DNA of 64,000 nt from Lateolabrax maculatus. Its lineage: Eukaryota > Chordata > Actinopteri > Acropomatiformes > Lateolabracidae. The stretch lies in contig CM062198.1 of assembly GCA_031216445.1 (NCBI GenBank), positions 4,340,001-4,404,000 on the forward strand, written 5' to 3'. The position numbers were made by a program, and so were the translations under genes. The notes beneath the pieces are model-generated. The model saw nothing but the letters and a program-made list of their open reading frames with translations, was not told the origin of the DNA and did no database searches. Positions 43,524-53,443 of the stretch are shown here, in pieces (the stretch's first letter is position 1; each line of letters begins with the position of its first letter).

Positions 43524-44067
43524 AAATCACCACATTCATGTATTACAAGTGTTTACAACAAAAATCACCCAAAAAACAAACTACATTTAACTCAAAAACC
43601 ACACTTAAAGAAAATAAAGGTTTCTACTCCCCAGTCAGTCCGTCATTCCAGTCAGTCATAAAAATCCAGTCCGGCTTTCTGAAGCTGCTGGGTTGAGGGT
43701 GAGTGGCCGGTAACACACGGTTCAGAGGTGAGACGGAAATGATGAAGGGATGTTGGATGAAGTGATCAGCGGGTGCTGTCAGTGGCAGATAGTCCGGTAG
43801 AATTGTCGGTTCTACTTCTCTCCTTCTCTCCTTCTTTCCTTCTCTAGCTCTCTTGGTCGTTCGCCCTGTTTGCTCTCGCTCTCGTTATCTTTTCTCCTCA
43901 TCTCTCTCCTCCGCAAACCTAACGAGAATCAACTACCTATATACGGAAGTAATTAGGATTCCTGCGCAAACTGGGAACGAATCGGTGAGCCGAACGTGAA
44001 AATGGGTGTTACTGGAGGGTGTGCTCAGGTGGTGCAACCCGCAAGAAATTGCAGGTTGTCACAACCT

Positions 44068-44740
44068 GTGCAGGTGATCTAAATGCTGCTGTAGGCCTTC
44101 CTTAGTAGGAGACATTAGTACTAGGTCATCTGCATACAGCAGGCACTTGAGTTCAGTGTCATGTAAGGAGATACCAAGTCCTGAACATTGTTCTAGTGTC
44201 TTAACCAATTCATTAATATTAATGTTGAATAGAGTAGGGGACAAACTACAGCCCTGTTTCACTCCATGTTCCTGAGACAATAAATCTGTTTGCTTGTTAC
44301 CAATTTGGACAGCATATTTGTTATTCGTGTGCATTGATTTTATTACATCTTTTTACCACCGACACCCATTTCAATTAGTTTATATAAAAGGCCGTCATGC
44401 CAAATTGAGTTGAATGCTTTTTTTGAAATCTAAAAAACATGCAGAGATTTTGCCTCTGTTTTGGTTTATTTGTTTGTCAATGAGGGTATGGAGGTGGAGG
44501 TTACAGGTTCTGTAATTGGGGCATCATAGGGATTCTGATTTTGAAAAAAAAATGTAATTTTCCTTTAATTTGTTTTTGGGCTGGGTTATTAGTTATTTTA
44601 CTGAAAAGGTTTTCAAAGTGATTTGTCCGAATATCACCATTTTGGATTGCCAAATCATCATTCATTGGTTTGTTCAGGGTATTCCAATTTTCCCAGGATT
44701 GATTGGATTGAATTGATTATTAGAGTCGACTAGTAGTCAT
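44068..44740 (-). pseudogene. LINE X reverse transcriptase
   Basis: From 5' to 3' on the minus strand: degraded SCLGKLEYPEQTNE; motif A FLDFKKAFNSIWHDG-like (about 44370-44430, partly frameshifted); MHTNNKYAVQIGNKQTD; motif B HGVKQGCSLSPTLFNI; motif C CLLYADDLVLMSPTKEG (about 44110-44160), with both aspartates kept; GLQQHLDHLHRL. The frame breaks at 44068, where the LTR is inserted. Confidence 0.8.
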
Positions 44741-44744
44741 AATA

Positions 44745-45105
44745 ATAGTTGACTGTGCTGGTGCTGAGAGATGAGCTGTGGGTATACCTTCTGAGGGAGT
44801 CCCCTCTTAGCGTACCATTGACTATGTACAGACCCAGTGTACAACAAAGTTGCAGGGGCTGTGTCCCATTTGTGTTGGTCAGTTTGTCATAGTTGTTTCT
44901 TGTGGGGTATGTGGGGAAGGGGGAGGTTGTTGCCTTCTAGTACATGTTTATCCCCATTTGTATCCATGGTGACAGGTTTGTCTGCTGTTTTGGCATTCAA
45001 GTCGCTACAGATCAGGACGTTTCCTTGGTTCTGGAACTTAAATAATCTCCTCTTCTAGAATGGAGAAACTGTTGTTGAAATAGGGTGACTGAGATGGGGG
45101 AATTG
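44745..45105 (-). pseudogene. LINE X endonuclease fragment
   Basis: The minus strand reads RNNYDKLTNTNGTQPLQLC, CTLGLYIVNGTLRGDSLRR and SLSTSTVNYYD. This is the middle part of an APE endonuclease with the L-G-L-x-I-x-N-G-R-x-x-G-D pattern. Stops are scattered. It abuts Gypsy sequence at 45108. Confidence 0.65.
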
Positions 45106-45107
45106 TA

Positions 45108-46200
45108 ACAGTTCAGCTTCACTCTCCTGCTCTTTCATGCAGTTCTCACTCTCCCAGTAACTTTCCACTCTGTCTGTCAGCCGCTCCCTCCTCATCAGCC
45201 CAACTCCCTTCACCTGTTCACTCACGTGCCTCTGATTACCAATCAAGCCACTATATAAACTCCTGCCTCTCTAACACTCATTGCCAGATTGTTCTTTGAT
45301 TTCGATGCCAGACTTTCCAGCGCTTATTTCCGGACTGATTTCTGTTGCCGACTCTGCCTGCCTCTGATCTTCCCGTCTCGCCTGTTTGTGTGTTCGGGTG
45401 GTTTCCATGGGCCTTGATGCTACCGGGGGACTCATGGGCCTGCGTCAGGGAGACCAGACAGTTGCTGATTATGCAATTGAGTTTCGCACTAGAGCACACT
45501 TAAGTGACTGGAACTCTGCAGCTCAGTGTGACGCTTTTCTGGCTGGACTAGCAGAATATATAAAAGATGTACCTGGGCCAAAGCCAGAACATTCCTCCTC
45601 CACTTTGCCAACCAGTACTCCACAGCGGGCAATCGGCAGCACATCGAAGCCCCCACCTACCAGGTTGGCCAGAAGGAGTGGCTGGGACCTACAGTTGCAG
45701 GTATAGTCTAAGAAGTTGGCACCCAGGTTCATTGGCCCATTCGAAATTGAGAAGGTCATCAATCCTTCAGCAGTGAGGCTCAAGCTGCCCCGGTCCATGC
45801 GGGTCCATCTGTCATTTCACATCTCCAAAGTGAAAGCAGTTCGAGAGTCTACTGATTTCTGCTGCTTTGCCTCCACTGCTGCTCCAATTTAATGATGGAG
45901 GTCTTGTCTACACAGTTTGCCGCCTGCTTCGCCACCCTGACCAGCCCTCCAAGGCCTCTGTGCCAGCTGGGGCCACCCAGCTAGACACTGTATCCCCTCT
46001 TCCATCTTCCATAACCTCGGATGATGGGGAGGATAAAGCGGAGCCGTCTTCTGGCGAGGATGATTCTGCCACTGATGCTGTTGCAATGGATATATCCGAT
46101 GAATATTAACCCTCCTCCAGGCTGCCTCCACCTGCCCTGCTTGGTTGTGGTTGTTTTTGGGACGTCAGGAGCTTAGCCATGAGGGAGGTGTGTGTCCATC
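45108..46200 (+). mobile_element. Gypsy remnant B, gag fused by deletion to integrase C-terminus
   Basis: An LTR-like start TGTAACAGTTC (45108) leads through a TATA-like ctatataaactcc (45251) to gag sequence at 45386. The middle of the element is missing. At about 45567 the frame switches from gag (LAEYIKDV) to integrase C-terminal sequence. The chromodomain region follows and is truncated. The end of the element is not marked by a recognisable 3' LTR. Confidence 0.7.
45386..46109 (+). pseudogene. Gypsy B gag/integrase remains
   Basis: The gag part reads LMGLRQGDQTVADYAIEFRT, WNSAAQCDAFLAGLAEYIKD, and compares well with the gag at 28.1 kb. From 45567 other frames give SAYQVGQKEWLGP-like and GPFEIEKVINPSAVRLKLP..MRVHLSFHISKVK (45740-45850), the integrase C-terminal domain. 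Then VYTVCRLLRHPDQPSKA is the remains of the chromodomain, fused across a deletion to the post-chromodomain tail. Protease, RT, RNase H and the integrase core are deleted. Confidence 0.75.
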
Positions 46201-46654
46201 CCCTGAATCCCTGCCTTGTGTGACATCATGAATCTCCTTCAGGAACTCTGGATTTCAAGCAAAAAGCAGAGGACCGAGCCCCTGTACATTCCAACAAACA
46301 AAACAAAATGACTAAATGCTTCTTTACATTTCAGAGAAAACGAGGAAATACTGACCAAAACAAAAACTATTATAATTGCTTTTGCAAGCTCTCTTTCAGT
46401 TGGTTCCAACGTCTCGGGGCAACTGGGCAGGGGTGCTTCCTCCTCTTATTTTGAGTTTCCACCCGTTGCATAATCCCTCTTGTTTGATCAACTGGTAACT
46501 AATTGTTGTGTGCCATGTAGTCAGTTGGTCAGTGAAGAAGATTCTCTTCAGATTCTTGTAGGAAGTTGTTGCTTGTCATGATCAATGCAAAATATAATCT
46601 ATATACTATTTTGAAGTGTTTTGATATATTTAACTTGAGTTGAATTTGTAGTGG
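46201..46654. other. non-coding spacer
   Basis: Possible 3' untranslated or LTR sequence of Gypsy B at the start; otherwise nothing recognised. Confidence 0.35.
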
Positions 46655-46862
46655 TAAATATGAGAGTAAGCACCCCCAGGTCTGAAGCCATGGTTCTCTG
46701 CCAGAAAAAAGGTGGATTGATCCCTCTGGGTTGGGAGTGATTTGCTGCCCCAAGGAACTCAGGGTTTTGTCCATGAGTGAGGCCAAAATGGAATGTGACA
46801 TCAGCATGCAGATTCTGTGGCATTGCCTGTAATGCAGGTATTGTACAGGACCAACCAAGTAT
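46655..46862 (+). pseudogene. RTE-like LINE ORF scrap (post-RT region)
   Basis: The plus strand decodes as SEAMVLCQKKGGLIPLGWE (46682-46738), then RVLSMSEAKMECDISMQIL (46760-46815) and CRYCTGPTK. This matches the S-K-S-E-A-M-V-L...(Y)-L-G-V-L-F-T-S-E-G-(K/R)-M-E-x-E-I pattern found after the RT in a very common fish LINE. The minus-strand frame over the same bases is a shadow. Confidence 0.6.
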
Positions 46863-49448
46863 ATGAACAGCAAATGAAATACATGCAATGAAGTCTGTGA
46901 TTGTGACAAAGTAATATGACTGTCAGAGTGTAATAACAGGGGGGTCGGCTAAGACCCCACTCACACAGACACACACAGGCACTTGGAACCTTAACTCAAA
47001 TTATCTTTCTGGTAACCTATGATCAGTTCACTGTTTATATAAATGCATATTCACATTGAGTAAAAGCTCAGTATACATGTCAACATAATGTCAGTGGAGG
47101 TTTGGAGACCCATATACAAAATATCAGATCCCATTTTAGCTACAGAAAAATACTATAGGTATTGTAAACAGATCTGACAATCAAAAACAAAGCAACATTA
47201 TTTATAAACCTAAATGCTCTTAAATGTAAAGAGTTAAGGGAATAGTTCAGATGTATAATACACAATAGATTTAAAAGATACTTAATATAAGATGATAAAC
47301 ACACTAACGTATGAACACTAGTGTATGTATGTATATACACTTTGTTCACATTTTGGGATTTTAATATGCTTAAAGACATTTCCAGTGTATAACCCCAAAG
47401 GTATTTACCATGGTGTATAAAATGATTACTGTAAAAAGGGCAAGTTCAATAGATAGGCTTAAGCCTACATATTCTTAATCAGTATAAATTCTGTTTGATT
47501 TGCCATTGTTACTGTTTACTGTTACTGATTTAAATCTTATGACTATTGATTAATTAATCTACCTGAATATTTAAGTCATAAGTTAAGAAACTTATCAAAC
47601 ACACAAACAAAATTACACAAAACTAAAACACTAAACTAAATTATTCTTATCAGGAATGTGGAGTAGAGGACAGACAGGAACATGGTGTGAACGGGGGAGG
47701 GCTAACTGTTCTTACCTACACAGACACATATTTCTTATCTTGAGTCACATGTCAAACCATAACTCCAGTAATTTGAGGTGGTTAGTTACACATAAGTTAT
47801 TGGATAGTCACTTTTATTTTGTATTAAGTCAGTTTTTTCTTATCCTTGGTGTCCTTGGTTGAATGTGGGGGTTTTAGCTTGATTGGATTCTCTGATGAAA
47901 ACTGAAAACCAGAGATGTTCTCTGAAAAGTGTGGTGTTAAGCTGGCACAGGGAAGGGCTGTGTAAACAGGTGAGTTACATAAAAATTCACCTCCTGTACA
48001 GTTGTCATGAACAGAAAAATTTGCTATAGAAACCTATATATTTATATTTGTACATGGCTGTAGACATGTTTATTTCTGCTCTAAAATTGGGCATCTTAAC
48101 ATGGGGGTTGTCTGGGATAATTAAATACCGAATGACAGGTATTCAACCCCTAGCAGATCTTTATTGAGCGCTCTCTCTCTCACTCACTCTCTCTCACACA
48201 CTCACACACACACACCATTAACTGCAACAAACAGGATTCATATGATCTCACCCAAGAAGCTCATTCTGACCTTGTCTTTATCTTAGTTCTTCTCTTATCA
48301 TGCCTTTCCCTGTTTCAAAAGGTTTGCCACCTGCACCTACCCCCTAACTCCCCACACCTTCCACTGTGTGGCAAACACTTTCTCAGAACCATGTGGAAAT
48401 ACAACAGATAGGGTAAGGAACTCGGACATCCGTGGGAGCTTGTCCCTGAGGTAGACCTACCATGGGACAGCACTATTTAAAACTCAGTTAGTAGGGACAT
48501 TTTTAAGGTTTCAAGTATATACTCTGTACTGCATTGTACCTGGATAATGCAAGGCTTTCTTTTTGAAAATGATTACAACAGAACAGAATATTAAGTTTAC
48601 AGTGTTTTATTTTGGTAATTTTGGTGGAGCTAAATTATGTTGACCATTTAAGAAAGATGCCTTAAAAATAGAGCAGGGCTGGAACAGGCTTATGTTTCCG
48701 TGGAATCAAATGCTACCCTTAACTTTCATCTGCTCAAACCACATGCACTGTATAAAGATAAAACAAGCAAATCTGCAGGGAATTGATAATATTCAGTGTT
48801 AGCTTTGAGGTGTTTAATGAGATTAGGTGGCATTAATCATTGAGCCGGTACCTCACTCATCACCCTAATTTAGGAAGATATCCATTTTGAAAGGATGAAC
48901 CTTCTGCTCAAACAGATTTTGGCAGCTGGGCTTTGACTTTAAGCTTGTCATGCTGGAACAGCAGGGCCTTGGCGGCTGGCACACAATCTTTCAGGGCCTT
49001 AATCCACATTACAGTTGGCTGCCGTTCTCCTTACCACCCGCATCTTCTGCTCCATGATCAGACAGCAACACAGAGAGGAGCTGAGGAGACCTTCCTTCAT
49101 CCCTGCGTGTGTCAATATGTTGAGTGGCAAGAAGAAGAAAGTTAAAAATTGCTGTTAGTTAGGGTTACAAACAAAACAGGAAGCCATTTCCCACATTGTC
49201 TATTCTTACTCCAATGTATATTCATAATTTTTTTTCAAGAATATCAAAGTAATTTTTTCTCTCAAAGTAAACATACCAAGGATAATGAAAGCATTCGTAC
49301 AGAGGTCCAAAGCAATAGGAAAGATGGGTTTTCCACACTTTCAGCTTTATTACTGATTGAATAATGTTGCTAGCTACAATCTCCTACTACTTGAAAAGGG
49401 CATTATCCAACATGGGTGAATATGAAAAGGGTTGCTGCTCCCCCATTT
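46863..49448. other. non-coding; CT/CA-rich patch at 48171-48217
   Basis: AT-rich sequence. 48171-48217 is a compound (CT)n-(CA)n stretch. No supported gene. Confidence 0.4.
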
Positions 49449-49881
49449 TGTAGTACTCACCTCTTCTTTCATTTCGGACTCTTCATTTCAAACACACTGC
49501 CCTTGTGTGTTTCCTGCCTTTGGGATTGTCTACCCCGCTCTGATTAGTGTCACCTGTTAGTGATTACTTTCACCCGTCCCTCATTGTCTTCCCCTCCATA
49601 GTGTATTTAGTTTGCGTTCCCCTGCCTCTTTCCCAGTTCGTCTTTGTTATTTGTGTCAAGTGTTCCAGCATTTATTCTTGTGTTTGCATTCCTGATTTTT
49701 GGATCTTCGATAGTTTTTCCTGACTTAGTCTTTTGCCTGCTCCCTGTTGGATTTGTTTTTTTTCTGGACTGACTATCCATGTACCGAACCTGTTTTCTAC
49801 AAGTAAAGACTTTTCTGTTCAAGACCCTGCTGTTTTTGAGTCGTGCGTTTGAGTCCGTTTACCTGTTCCCCAAACTTTACA
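49449..49881 (+). mobile_element. probable solo LTR
   Basis: Runs from TGTAGTACTCACC to AAACTTTACA, giving TG...CA and TGTA/TACA ends, with the pyrimidine-rich, tgttccag/cctgtt-rich composition typical of fish Gypsy LTRs. The flanks (cattt / atagg) do not match, so the boundaries or the duplication have decayed. Confidence 0.5.
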
Positions 49882-50384
49882 ATAGGTGCCAAAGGAGTTG
49901 CATGAGTGTTTTGGCAGGGCAGCCAGTGTTTTGTTAATGGCAGCTCATGTCAACAATTATAGTCTTTACATTTAAACTGTTTCCTGTGGCTTTATTTCAT
50001 ATTCTGTCCTTTTTTTCTTTAAATTGATATGCATTTCATCATGACTGTTTTTTTTTTTTTTCCTTTTATGTATTTATTTGTATGGGTTAAGACTTTTTCT
50101 GTGTTTTTTATAATTGTATTGACTATTATAGTGTGGTAAAGTGTTCATCACAGCCTAGATTGCTGTGATGAAGATGAGTCAATCAGACACAAATGTAAAA
50201 TGGTAAAATGTGTCTAACCTCAGTTTTCCTCCTCCCATTCCTCCAGTGTTCCTTCAGAAAGACAAGAGTTCACAACAAGTTCACTGGCACTCGCCTCCGA
50301 ATCTCTCAACCCTGCATGATGAACATTTTTTATGCTAACTTCTCTTGCTGTTCATAATAAACAATAAAAACCTATGAATGTTTG
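49882..50384. other. non-coding, T-rich
   Basis: Contains a T run at about 50047-50060. Nothing recognised. Confidence 0.4.
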
Positions 50385-50949
50385 GTTGATTTGATGGAAA
50401 TCTTAGAGCTGGTTCACTCTAACAACAAGTTTCAGGAGACCGGGATGTCTTACACAGGAATATTTATTGAAGCTCGATTGAGGAGAAAAGGGAAACACCA
50501 CGTGTGAATCACAGCGTACTGCTACCCAAATCTGAAGATGGTGTCCTGAAGCTCAGTATTTAACCCTCCCCAGAACTGATAAGTTCTGCTATATCCAAAT
50601 AGGGTTATTCCTAACTCAGCCTGGCATGTGTGATGACTCTTGGATATCAGATCCAAACAAGGAAAGACGTCAACCATTGCTGTCCTAGCAACAGCATAGC
50701 CTCTCTACAGTCTCTCTTATCCAGCGTCAACAACCAGGCTCCAGCCTGTTGTGTCTAACCCTGAAAACAGAAGATATCTAGCAGACCTTGGTTTACCAGA
50801 GGCAAGAGCCAACTCAGCCTTGTCTGGCTTATAGAGTGAGACAAGCGAAGACAAGCAGTTGACCTGACCTGTGAAGCACTGGCTAAAGTTACCTTTAACC
50901 TACAAGAGGGAAGTTTAACATACAAGAAGGAAAATGCCTTCACAGTTGA
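50385..50949 (-). mobile_element. solo LTR, family LTR-1, with 5-bp TSD
   Basis: The LTR itself is 50390-50944 (555 bp). On the minus strand it starts TGTGAAGG and ends TTTCCATCAAA (the full copy at 25.9 kb ends CCTTCACA, so two terminal bases have changed). GTTGA flanks it exactly at 50385-50389 and 50945-50949. AATAAA occurs near the 3' end of the minus strand. No internal sequence remains. Confidence 0.9.
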
Positions 50950-51470
50950 CACATCCAAATACATTCAGTCAGTCTAATTTTATCCATCAGCTGTTGCTCA
51001 AACATATTTTACAGTAACTGCTGTATCAGGGATCATTGTTCTAGTGTCAAACATAATTTACTAATTCTTGGCAATACAGTATTTTTTACTCTTTTTTCCC
51101 GTCATATTTAATGCAAATGCATTTAAAATGTGTAAAAAAAAATGTGCATGTTATGAGGATTTATGGATAGAATGCATAGGGGTGTAAGAAAGGCACTCAT
51201 GGCCACACAGCAGATGAGCCATTCTAAGCTTTCTGCCACCGTCTAGTGGTGTTGTTGAACATAAAGAGATAGTGACACAGTAATGGTGAAAGGATTGTAA
51301 ATTAGGTTTGCCACTATGCCTGCAATGACAGAGGCACTGAGGAGTACTGAGTGCCTCAGTGAATACAGAGTCAGGAGAAGAAAAAAAAAATCTTGTTGCA
51401 AATGAAAACATTAAAAACCATACTGTATTTGAGTGATTCTCCTTCAATAAAAGCGACTGATAGCTGACAC

Positions 51471-51471
<1 letters not shown>
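50950..51471. other. non-coding, nothing recognised
   Basis: Nothing supported. Confidence 0.4.

Positions 51472-51528
<57 letters not shown>
51472..51528. repeat. (TA)n microsatellite
   Basis: About 28 uninterrupted TA units. Confidence 0.95.
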
Positions 51529-51534
<6 letters not shown>

Positions 51535-52545
51535 AGTTGTTGAGCTATATTGCTAATTTACATATGCGGTCACTGGGCAGGAAAATATTAAAAACCATAC
51601 TGTACAATACAAACAAAAAAATAACATTTGCTAAATTTACAAACAGTAACTCACATATAAAGCAATATCATACAAAATATACATTACATAGTCTCCATGT
51701 TTGAAAACAGTTGGTTCTATACAAAGGTTTAGATCAGTGATCACATGATTGGTTTGTCTAGAGCCATGTTTTAAGTGTTTTTTTTTTTCTTCTTTTAAAT
51801 AATGAAGCTTCTGGCTGATGCCCTGGTCTCCCTAGCATTGTCCCTGCAGAATGATGCGTATTGTTTAAGGGGTGGTGGTGCAAGATCATGAATACATTTT
51901 TACATCAGGCACATATCTGCAAAACATATAAAACTGTCAAAGGTCAATAAATTATACTTTTTAATGATTGGACCATGTTGGTAGCCCAATGGGGTTTTTC
52001 TGCTGTTCATTGCTGAGCATCCGTGTCGGTACAGCTGCAAGGTTTTCCAAACTGGGGATGCACTGACTGACATCTTCTGTAGAAAATACACTGATAAATA
52101 CCTCATACAACCCCACCTCAAAAAATCCATACTATCTCTAATCAGAATGAACTCTTTAGTTCAGGTTATTTCAGGGTGTTTCTTAGATGTTCATAAAGCT
52201 ATTTGATGAGGGAGGTCTGTATACATAAACAACAGTAAAGGACGTGTATGGATAAAGTAATTGTTACAGAAATGCAGTTGTTGAATAAAATATAAGTAAA
52301 TATAAGCAGTCCACCCCCCATTCCCAGTTTTTGTCTTTTCTAAAGACATTATATCACAGCACAAGGTATGCAGTGTTTGGCTGATGAGTCTGGTAGCCAT
52401 GTTTCAGTTAAATAAAGGAAGCAAACATGCAACGTCAAGGAGACAAATCAAATCATGTCTTTATAACGTCTGTCAGTCCAGACCTTTTTCTGGACATCTG
52501 GTGGACATGCAAGACTGGTTCAATAAGTGTACATCTGTCTAGCGA
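51529..52545. other. non-coding spacer
   Basis: Nothing recognised except a gacatctggtggacatgc-type stretch at 52490-52545 that resembles sequence after L2 copy D at 56190-56340. Confidence 0.4.
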
Positions 52546-52655
52546 CTTTTTGCTAATCTCACAGCTTTTTATTCTTGTTCAGTTCTGTTAGCTTCTGTAG
52601 CCTCCTTCAGCTCCTCAGCTAGCGATGGTTTCTCTCTCTGCCTCTCTCCTGCTCG

Positions 52656-53440
52656 GTGTGTCAGATGTTCACTTACTCCTCTGCCTCCTTTAGTGATAAA
52701 GGTTTATGTATTAAATGTAGTTCATTTGTAGCATTGGAGGAGAGGCTCAGTAAACTAGAAGCCCGGCTCCGCACCATGGATACCCAGACTTTAGCTGTAG
52801 CTGGCCAGCCTCCTGTAGTCGATGCAGACCGACCCGGTGCAGCTCCTGCTGGCCGTCCCCCGGCAGCTCCCGAACAGCCTGGAAGTCAGGTCGGCTGGGT
52901 GACTGTCCGAAAGAAGCAGAGCCCCAAGCAGAGACCCACAGTTCACCACCAACCCCTTCATGTTTCCAACAGATTCTCCCCCCTCAGCGACTCACCTGCT
53001 GAGAAACCAACTCTGATAATTGGCAACTCAAGCCTGAGAAATCTGAAATTAGCGACACTAGCGGCCATAGTTAAGTGTATTCCTGGGGCCACAAGCAGGC
53101 GACGTTGAATCGTGTTTAAAACTACAGTAAAATCGTAATTCACGTTGGCGGTAATGACTCCCGATTACAGAAGTCACCAAAATGAATGTGGAGTCTGTGT
53201 TTAACTACGCGAAGACAATGTCGGACTCCATAGTTTTCTCTGGACCCCTGCCAAATCTGACCAGTGATGACATGTATATCCGCATGTCGTCATTCAACCG
53301 CTGGTTGTCAAGGTGGCGTCCAGCAAACAATGTGGGCCTCATAGATAATTGGCCAACATTCTAGGGGAGACCTGGTCTGATGAGGAGAGACGGCATTCAT
53401 CCCACTTTGGATGGTGCAGCTCTCATATCCAGAAATTTGA
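52656..53440 (+). pseudogene. L2 ORF1: coiled segment plus SGNH esterase, broken
   Basis: The frame shows LCIKCSSFVALEERLSKLEARL (a CxxC followed by a short heptad-like coil, codons about 18-40), then a proline/alanine-rich linker, RKKQSPKQRPTVHHQ, then PTLIIGNSSLRNLKL, where SGNH enzymes have G-D-S (here G-N-S, 53022-53030). The frame stops at 53109. In other frames HVGGNDS (about 53144), SIVFSGPLPNLTSDD and RRDGIHPTLDGAA (about 53387) supply the G-N-D and D-x-x-H blocks. No upstream ATG keeps this frame, so a frameshift at the 5' end is likely. In L2/CR1 elements ORF1 binds the RNA. Confidence 0.75.
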
Positions 53441-53443
53441 CCA

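Larger units (their letters stand above)
40526..44063 (-). mobile_element. solo LTR with 4-bp TSD, split by L2 copy C
   Basis: On the minus strand it begins TGTGACAACCTG (at 44063) and ends AACCGTCACA (at 40526), giving TG...CA ends with an inverted TGTGAC/GTCACA. ACCT flanks both borders on the plus strand (40522-40525 and 44064-44067). Without the L2 insert the LTR is about 716 bp. It separates the RT and C-terminal parts of LINE X, which explains why those lie 3.5 kb apart. Confidence 0.7.
39640..45105 (-). mobile_element. LINE X (non-LTR, clade unassigned) carrying nested LTR and L2
   Basis: Minus-strand LINE pieces lie in the correct 5'-3' order: endonuclease (45100-44745), RT (44740-44068) and C-terminal domain (40521-39640). 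The gap between RT and C-terminus is filled by an LTR (40526-44063) that itself contains L2 copy C. The clade is not L2 or L1, judging by motif wording (DFKKAFNSIWHDGL, LLYADDLVLMSPTKEGLQQ). I do not assign it further. Confidence 0.75.

Noticed and set aside
46529..46909. 126-codon minus-strand frame
   Set aside because: The plus strand of the same bases decodes as an RTE-like LINE scrap, so this is a shadow.
48933..49145. Short plus-strand frame with ordinary codon use
   Set aside because: No recognisable motif, no splice borders and no second evidence.
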